NCBI GenBank assembly: GCA_951799405.1
Contig: OX637335.1
Location: forward strand, 16,124,342 to 16,188,341
Direction of reading: 5' to 3'
DNA from: Agapetus fuscipes
Taxonomy: Eukaryota > Arthropoda > Insecta > Trichoptera > Glossosomatidae
DNA: 64,000 nt
In this document: positions 22,201-31,200 of the stretch, piece after piece
Numbering within the stretch: position 1 is the first letter of the stretch
Layout of the letters: each line of letters opens with the position of its first letter
Made by a program: the position numbers and the translations under genes
Notes under the pieces: generated by a model
The model's input: the letters and a program-made list of their open reading frames with translations, nothing else
What the model was told of the DNA's origin: nothing
The model's database searches: none

Positions 22201-25200
22201 TAATCCACCATTTCTCAAAAAAGTGAATCAGCACTTATTCAGTTTTACCTTTTATGTGAAGATATATTTGTCATTTTCAAAAATAAAATCTTAACTGCGG
22301 TCTTTGGTTCTATTTGACTTTATTTGTTTATGTATTGAGTCTTATAGTTAATTCTGTGATAAATGCTTCTTATTGTTGACTTCATTTCATGGGAACCAAT
22401 CTACCAAAGATTGCTGATAGTCATGCTAGTTTTGCTGAAGATGTTTTTGCTCTAAAGAGCTTTTGTTGACAAATTGGAGCAGATTCTTCAGTCACAAACA
22501 GCATCTCGTTTTCTAGAACAGCGGTCGCCAAACTTTTTGACTTCACGGACCAGTTAATTCATAATTTAAATCCCGCGGACCACTAATAGGATTTTTTAAG
22601 TGTTAAATATATTTATAAAAAAAAATTGTGATCAAAGAACACATTAAATGTACCTAGTTAATAGTTTTTATAACTTGCCACGTATTTTTATGAATTGAAT
22701 CATGTTTTAATGCATCTTAAAACATAACTTAACATGATGAGTAAGTATATTCCACATTTTTCTGCGGACCAGCAAAATTTTCTCGAGTGAAAGAGTGAAG
22801 TTTGCTGAACGATTTGTGAGTGTATATTTATCGCAGTTAGAAACTATGCTACTCATTTATGCTTTACTTTCAAATCTTTAAAGTGTTTGTATTTTTTTTA
22901 AATGAAATAGAAATGTTATAATAATGCACGTAATAGATGTACCCAAAATGCACCTGTGTCTTTAAGTTTTTTTTATTTCTTCATATTTAGTTCCTTGTTG
23001 TCTTATAGGTTGGTATGCGGCTGACCACACATGCTGTAAAAATGCTTCACTTTGCCAATGTCACCCCTGTTTCAGGGAAGGACGGCAAGAGTTGCAGGGT
23101 GTATGTCCATTTGAGATTTGGTTTTTATGTTGTAGGTTCACATGAGGCATGTGCAAGCGCGAACTTGTACGTGTCTGGTTGTGAGAATGCATGTAATGAT
23201 CACCAATGTAACATATCTTTGCAACTTAGATTAGATTAGATATTTTCATAAGAAAAACTATGTCTAATACTCATGTAGCAGATGTTTCTTAACTTTGACG
23301 TAAGTACATGTTTGTATTTACACCAGTCCGTAGTGTAGTCTAGTGGTAACACTTTGGACTCGTAAATGGAAAGTTGTGGATTCGATTCCCGGAGAACCAC
23401 AAAAAATTTACCTATTTATATTTTCTAATATGCTATTTGCTGGTTTGAAAAATTCATATACCTCTACGAGACCAGTCACCAAAGGTCCATCCAGCCTTAC
23501 AGCAACTGGGTCTTACTAGAGAATTGGCACTTTCTATAGCGATGACCAAGTTCTCAGAGGGTGAGGGCTCTTGAGGTGTGATTCATAGGAAAACAGCGCT
23601 CACCGAATAAATCATCCTAATATTATTATTGTATTACAACTAAGCCGTGCATGTAGCGCAACTTCTTACTGCATTATCCCCGAATTTGTCGCATTTAGCG
23701 AGGTGAACTTATTTATTTTTTGAACCACTGAACTGAAAGTGTGGATTTGACAGCTACCTAAAATGCAGGTTTTCAATTCTTTAGAAGGCTGAGAAAATCT
23801 TGCCGGGCCCTCTGGATTTGAACGAAAGCATTTTTCCAACTTTCTTATAGGTACCTACTGGGCGTATGAAAATGTTGAATGTCATGTATGATTTCAGATG
23901 TCACAGTATGCGCCGGCTGTGTTGCAAACAATCACAAACGCAGACGGCACGGTCTCCATCATACAGGTGAATACAGCCATCCTATCTAATGTATAATCAT
24001 ATCAAATTAATACAATCACCCATTAAATCCTATTCTCTATCCAGTAAAAGGTTTTAATTTTAAATCTGGCTTAAAGTCAGTCTTTCCATGCAAAATAGTA
24101 GGTTTTACCCCCCCTACCTTCAGGTTACTTTCCAAGAAATAGGCAAAAAAGAATCAGGAATTGAAACCACAATGTAGGGTCAGTGTGGCAACAGTGGATC
24201 ATTTTTTTTCAAGCGCTCAGAATTATTTTTGTATAAATGCAATCAATTTGCAACTTTTATCAAACGGTTAATAAATTAAGCACCTACAACTTGTTCTAAG
24301 AGCTCCATCTTTTTTATCCAATAAATACAGAGATATTTTGCATTTAGGGAAAAATGGGAAATGATCCACTGTGTACCCTATGGTGTACACAGTGGATCAA
24401 ACAATAAAAACCAAATTATTTGTATTTCAAAAAAACAGACAATTTTTTTTTCTGTTATACACAATGGTTATACACCAATTTTAATCAAACTGAACAAAAT
24501 AACATTAAATAAGTGGATGATAATACATGAAAAATCCACATTGAAGAAGTAATAAGAATGTTAACGGGCATTGCTGCGTCTTCCGAGGTAAACGCAACTA
24601 TGCTACACATTTAGTGTAACTTCTTTCTGCGTTCTTCCCAAAGGGTCTCATGTGGCGAGTGGAATCTATTTATTTTTACAGGTAAGATGATCGACTATGT
24701 ACCCTATGATGTTGATCCACTGTGTACCCTTTCAACAAATTTCTTTTGGGGCAGCAATTTATGTATTTCACTTTGTACAAAGTAATGGGGTAATGTTATA
24801 ATGGAAGTAGGATTATTGTTAATGAGGATAAATGAATAACTTCTAGCCGAACTTCAATACTTTAAAAATAAGAAGACAACAAAGCGAAGCTTAATTTTTA
24901 CTTTTGACTGTCAGAAACACGTTTTGTAACTCAGCAAAACCAAACTGCATTGAAGTAGGACTCTGTTTGGTTCAGACATGTTCAGACATGAGCACCATGC
25001 CAGGGTGTAAGCAATAGCCCTGTATAACTACTCATCTGGAAGAAACTGCCCTGATCCACTGTACCCACATGATCCACTGTTGCCACTTTGACCCTACGTA
25101 CCCCTGACTCTAGAAGAGTATGTATGAAAAATTACAAAACGTCACACAAACAAACGATCACTTAGTCTGTCTTTGAGGAACTAACTTATCTAGACTTGCC

Positions 25201-28200
25201 AGGGGGTTTGTAGTTTTCAAGTTTATTATTTTTTCTTAAGCGCGTACGCGATACGGGATGTAGCAGAATGGCACACTCAAAGTTTGCGTATCGCGTACGT
25301 TCATATGCATAGGACGGTTAATCCAGATTTTTGCTTTGGTTGTAAAAAATAAAGCAAAATACTTGGATCATGCTTTTTGCATAGCCGGCCCTGTGCTGTG
25401 GAATGCCCTACCCCATGAGCTTAGAGCCGTAAAGAATGCAAGTGCATTAAGGTCAGGATTGAAGACATGTTTGTTTCGGAGATGTTACAGTTGAATAGTG
25501 CCCTTGCAGGGATTTATCACAAAATGGCACTGTAAATATTGTCTTATTATTATTAATGATAAAAAAAATAACACAGCTTTAATTCACTTACAATTTTATT
25601 TATATTTTTTGGCTCAAATATTTTCGCCTCAAAAAGGCATCCTCAGGAGCAGTGAATTAAAGTGAATTAAAACTGTGTCATTTTTAAAATAAATTCAATG
25701 GACTTTCAATGTGTGAACCACCAAACCCTAACAAATATAATTTTCTTTATAAAAAGTGTTTTACAGAAGATTTTGTAGATGACGATGTTGATAATCCAGG
25801 ATCTATTGCTGCGGTCTACCGGAGCTGGAGTTTCCGGACTTTTTCTCATGTCTTTGAATGGCGTCTTCAGCGTGTTGATGATTAATGTTTCTATTATTAT
25901 GTTAACCGTTGTAGATTCACACTGGTGGGCCGGATGGAATGCACACAGTACAAACTATAGAAGGCTCGGACGGCACCATGTCAGTGGACCTCAGCTCTGT
26001 CACTGAAGCCACGCTTAACCAGGACGGACAAATCATACTGACGGGTGAAGATGGACATGGTGAGACAATGCAGCATACAGCTACTGGCGTATTACCTATA
26101 ATCAGGCTGCATCTTGCCGTGGTCATTGTATTTGTCAAGAGTATACACAAGCTTATCAGGAAATATGAGGAAATGTGCATAATTGGAGATGAAAATTTCT
26201 CCCGATGTTTGTGAAAAAACTGATAACTATCAGATCTTTAAATTCATAAGATGCTAAATTGGGTGGAAGAATATGTCACAGGTACCTGTGAAAAGAAAAC
26301 TTCTAAAAAGCAACAACTTATGATTTTTGTGTATTTTAAGATAATTCTTGAAACTTTTACTTTATAAATTAATGTATTTGAAAAAGCTTTCTTTACTTAC
26401 ATATTTTCATAACTTCAAGTAATTTCTCAGGACTTGACCATGGTGTATCAATCTTTTCTTTTTTTCTTAAAAATAATTGGAGCGGCCACTTTGAAGGCTC
26501 CATCTTCAGAATTAGTGATATATTGTAATTATATTTTTTATGGTTTGTGTATTAAGAGTCTGTTTACAAAAAAATCCCGTCCCCTGGCTTTAGTAAAAGA
26601 GAGACATTAATGAAAAAAATCACGCGTATTTATTGATTTTTTATCTAAATTTTCAAGTTATTTTTTTCTATATAACTTAAATTAAATGACGCCACATTTA
26701 AAAAAAAAACCCTTTTTTTCACATTTTTTCCTTCTAATGTTGTTGTTCAGTATTTTGGAAATATTTTTTTTCTTCATGATTATAGAATGATACAATTTCT
26801 AGAAAACGATGCAGTTTAGTTAATATAATATGAACAGTTTTCGAGATAATATGAAAAAACTGTTTTCAAGAATTAAATAAATTAATTATTATCACTTTTT
26901 TTCATATTATCTCGAAAACTGTTGACATCACATTAACTAAACTGCATGGTTTTCTAGACTTTGTGTGACTTAAACAGTGTTTCAAAAAAATATTGCTTTG
27001 TTGTTGAAGTATCATATAGAAATAATTAACAATGAATTTTCACAGTGTTAATACACAAACCATAAAAAATATAATTATTCTATAATGTTTTAAAAAAAGA
27101 ATATATTGTAATGTTTATCCAGGATACCCGGTGTCAGTGAGCGGGGTGATCACGGTGCCCGTGTCGGCCAGCATGTACCAGACCATGGTGGCCAACATCC
27201 AGCAGCTGCACACCAACAGCGAGGGGCAGGTGTGCGTGACGCCCGTGGTGCAGGTACCTTCCTCCTCCCCCCACTCCCCGCACCCGCTCACCTACACGCA
27301 CGATGGCAGCATCATCATCGACCTGGGCGCCAAGCTCATCAAGATGGAGCCCGACGCAGACATGGCCATGCTGAGCTAGCCTCGCACACACCCACAGCGC
27401 ACCACCTAGCCAAATATATTATTTATTGTTGTTTTATGTGTGTGTTGAAGGATGTCGTCTGTGTAAATTTCATACCGCTGAATGTGTCAAAATATTATGA
27501 ACGTACAAAGGTCTTGCCATTCTATAATCAATTATCTAAGGGGCCGTCCATAAATTACGTCATCCATTTTGGCCGATTTTCGACCCCCCCCCCCTTACAA
27601 TCATCCTATAGTCATTATCTAATGACCCCCCCTCCCCCTCTTGCTGTAATAATGGATGAGATTAATAATGAATAATGTTATATTACTTACATAATATTTT
27701 GTATATTTTGTAGAAATTGGTATTTATGAGAATGACGTCACTTTTGGTACATCATTTTCCATCATCCGTAGACCAGACTCCCCCCCCCCTTAATGCGAAT
27801 GACGTAATATATGGACAGCCCTTAAGTTGCAAAGATATATTAAAATCTAAGATTCATATCAAATGCAATCCCATAAAAAGACACGTATAAGCTCACGCTT
27901 ACACATGCCGCATGTGGACTTCAACATAAAAACCCAATCTCAAATGGACATAAGCCTTGCAACTCTTGCCGTCCTTCCCTGAAACAGGGGTGACATTGAA
28001 CTTTTTTTTTACAGTATGGATGGTCAGCCTCATACCTATCAGTCAACTATAGAAGATCAGAAGCTGTTCATTTTATATTATTGGTTGGCATTGCAAAGCA
28101 TACTTGTCTTAAATCAGTTGTGGATTCTAGATTCTCTGTGCCAGGCATGTCGAAACGCAGTCCGCCCAACTTAGTTTAAAAGAGATCATTTAGCTCGGAA

Positions 28201-31200
28201 TGTCATACGAGTTTAACATGCTCTATGTGCTCCGTATTAAAAATTAGTAACGCAGTACTTCGGCCGTATTGTAGGTTAACGTTGAAAGGCTTGTTAAAAA
28301 TGGAAACTTGAAGTTTGCCAAGATATGTTGCCATCTTCAAATCTGTAGATAAACAAGGTAAAAGCAATCAAGAATCTTCTTGTAATGGCAGGTTTAAACT
28401 AGCGGCTTAGTGCAGCAACCAATTGTATCGAAGATTAAGATGTAACTCAGAAAAAAGGTGACAAACTGGTCCGTAGTCCAGTGGTTACGCTTCGGACTTG
28501 TAAATGGAAGGTTGTGGGTTCGAATCCCGGCGGAGCACAAAAAATATACCATTTATATTTTCAAATTTGCTCTTCGCTGGGTTGAAAAATTCATAAACCT
28601 TTACTAAAGACCGGTCATCAAAAGGCCCATCCAGCCTTACAGCAACTGGGTCTTGCTTGAGAATTGGCGCTTTCTACAGCGAAGACCAAGCTCGCAGAGG
28701 GCTCTTGAGGTGTGATACATACAAAAACAGCGCTCACCAAATAAATCAGCCTTATTTAAACCTTAGTAATGAGGCAAACAAAATAAGAAAAAAAAAACTG
28801 TGAGTGTATATAAAATTGAGTTATTGACTCTAATGTGGTATTGAACTTACAAAGTCGATGTATCATTTAAACCAGCGGGTTATTTTCACATTGGCTATTG
28901 TTGCAATATTGTGAATGTGTATAGCCCGTGGATGTAGCCTAAATACATTTGTTCTCTTTGGATTTACGTAATGTTTATCATTGTTGTGCTGCATGACTTT
29001 CCGAGTAATGATTATACAACAAATTGTTCACTCTTATTTGATTTAATCAATGAATTCTCTTTTTCTTTATGGCAAATTCCTGCGAAGAGCAGGGGCTCGG
29101 CTTAATCAATTCAAGTAAAATATCAAGTTGACAATTTAATCAATTTAAATCAATCGTAGAGTCTTGTAAATTTCTCCTCAAAAGGGAGGGGTGTGCATCC
29201 AATACAGGCACATTTTTTTTACATATAAAAAAAATACATGAAATATTGAAGGAAAAATTTGAAATTTAAATTGTTGGTTCATTTTTAGAATTCAAATTAA
29301 TTTGTAATGTGGTATTTAAAAGGCGAAAAAACTAAATATTTATTCTGAAATTTATTTGCCTATAATAATCAATGCACGCGTCAATCAATTGACCGGTCCA
29401 TAGTCTAGTGGTTAACGCTTTGGACTCATGATTGGAAGGTAGGGGGTTTGATTCCTGGCAGAGCACATAAAATATTTAATTTTTGAAGTATGCTATTTGC
29501 TGGGTTGAAAAATTAATCTGCCTTTACCCAAGACCAGTCACCATAGGTCCATCCGGCCTTACAACAACTGGGTCTTGCTTGAGCATTGGCGCTTTCTAAG
29601 CTTTTAAAGGACTCTTGAGGTGTGATTCATACAAAAACAGCACTCGTCTAAAAATCATCCTAATGTTTATATTTATTTATCAGTCTTGCCTTTTACCAAA
29701 ATATGAAATTAGAACCGCGATTACAATGACACAGCCAACATCATGGTTAACTGTCCGAGTGATGTTTTATTTATTTTATCAAGATGGCGCAAGTTCTGTT
29801 TTTCATCACATTCATTATGATCTGTGTACCACAGTGCTGTGGTTGAACAATTTGTTGTATATTCATTTGCTTACAATGTGATACGGTAGTTATTTATAAT
29901 TTTTCTTTTTTGTTTTGTAAACTTTTTAGTTTTGTAAAATTCCAAAAAAAAAAAACAAATCTGATTCAAACTATGCAATAGTGTTCCAGTGTCATAGATT
30001 AATATATTTAAAAATGATTAGTTTGTATTTAAATAAAAGAAATCTGTTACCGCACTTCAGAAGATAAATACAATATTTGGCAGGTGCAGAAAACCTTAAA
30101 ATGCTACTTTCTTCATTCTTCTAAATTATTCAATCCAGAACAATCTCCAGTGGATTGACTAGAAAATTAGTTGTCAATGGAGTTCACACATTTAAATTGG
30201 GGGAAAAGTGTGACATCAATTGGCCAGGTTGCTAGGCAATTGTGATAGGTTGAATGGTTGCCAAGAATTTTAGTTCTGAATCTCACCAACGTCTTGGCGC
30301 TGTCTAATATATTCTAATCTAAGTTGCAAAGATATATAACATTGGGGATTCACATTATATGCATTTTCACGAGCAGACACGTATTAGTTCGCTCTTAAAC
30401 GTGCCGCATGTGGACCTACAATATAAAAATCCAAATCTCAAATGAACATACACCCTGCAACTCCTGCCGACCTTCCCTGAAACAGGGGTGACATTGGCAA
30501 AGTGAACCATCCATACAAAATAAAACATTACAGTAGAGCTAGATACAGGCATAGATACAGTTATACATCTTTACGGAGATGGAAAAAAAAATGTTAAACC
30601 GCTACATCCTGTATTTATCATATCTGTCTTTGGATGTCACTGCATGTATATTTCACAATGCTGTAAAATAAAAAAAATATCCCAGATAATCTGGAATTCA
30701 ATTTTTTTATTCACTACGGGTACACAACCTGCGCTGTCATCTGATGAAATGAAAAATATTTTTTATGTGTGGACTCCATGAATTTCCCGACCACAAAATA
30801 TAAAACTGATTTATAGAAGCATAGAGTACTATTAAATTATTGTATATCTTCAAAAGTCCACTTTATTTTATTATTCTTTAAGCGCATATCGCATAAGCGC
30901 TCTATAATGAAGTCCGCACGTTAATTGGCATAGATAATATTGTGTCACCCGGCCGAGTTGCCAGGGAAAAGGTAAACCAATATTTTGTTATTGGTGGCTA
31001 AGGATGGCAGTGCCTTAGAAGACTGACGTTTGCTCATTGAGAAAAAATATACGGACCTCGTTAGAATCTTCACTTTGTCAGCTGGCGTCCATGCTTCAAT
31101 GTGATGTCTGTTTTTGTGTTTTTTCTTCCAATGGATGTCCGCACTTTTCAGCTTGTGCACAATTTCACTAAATGTGACAAGCGCACTTAGCTCTGAGTTC

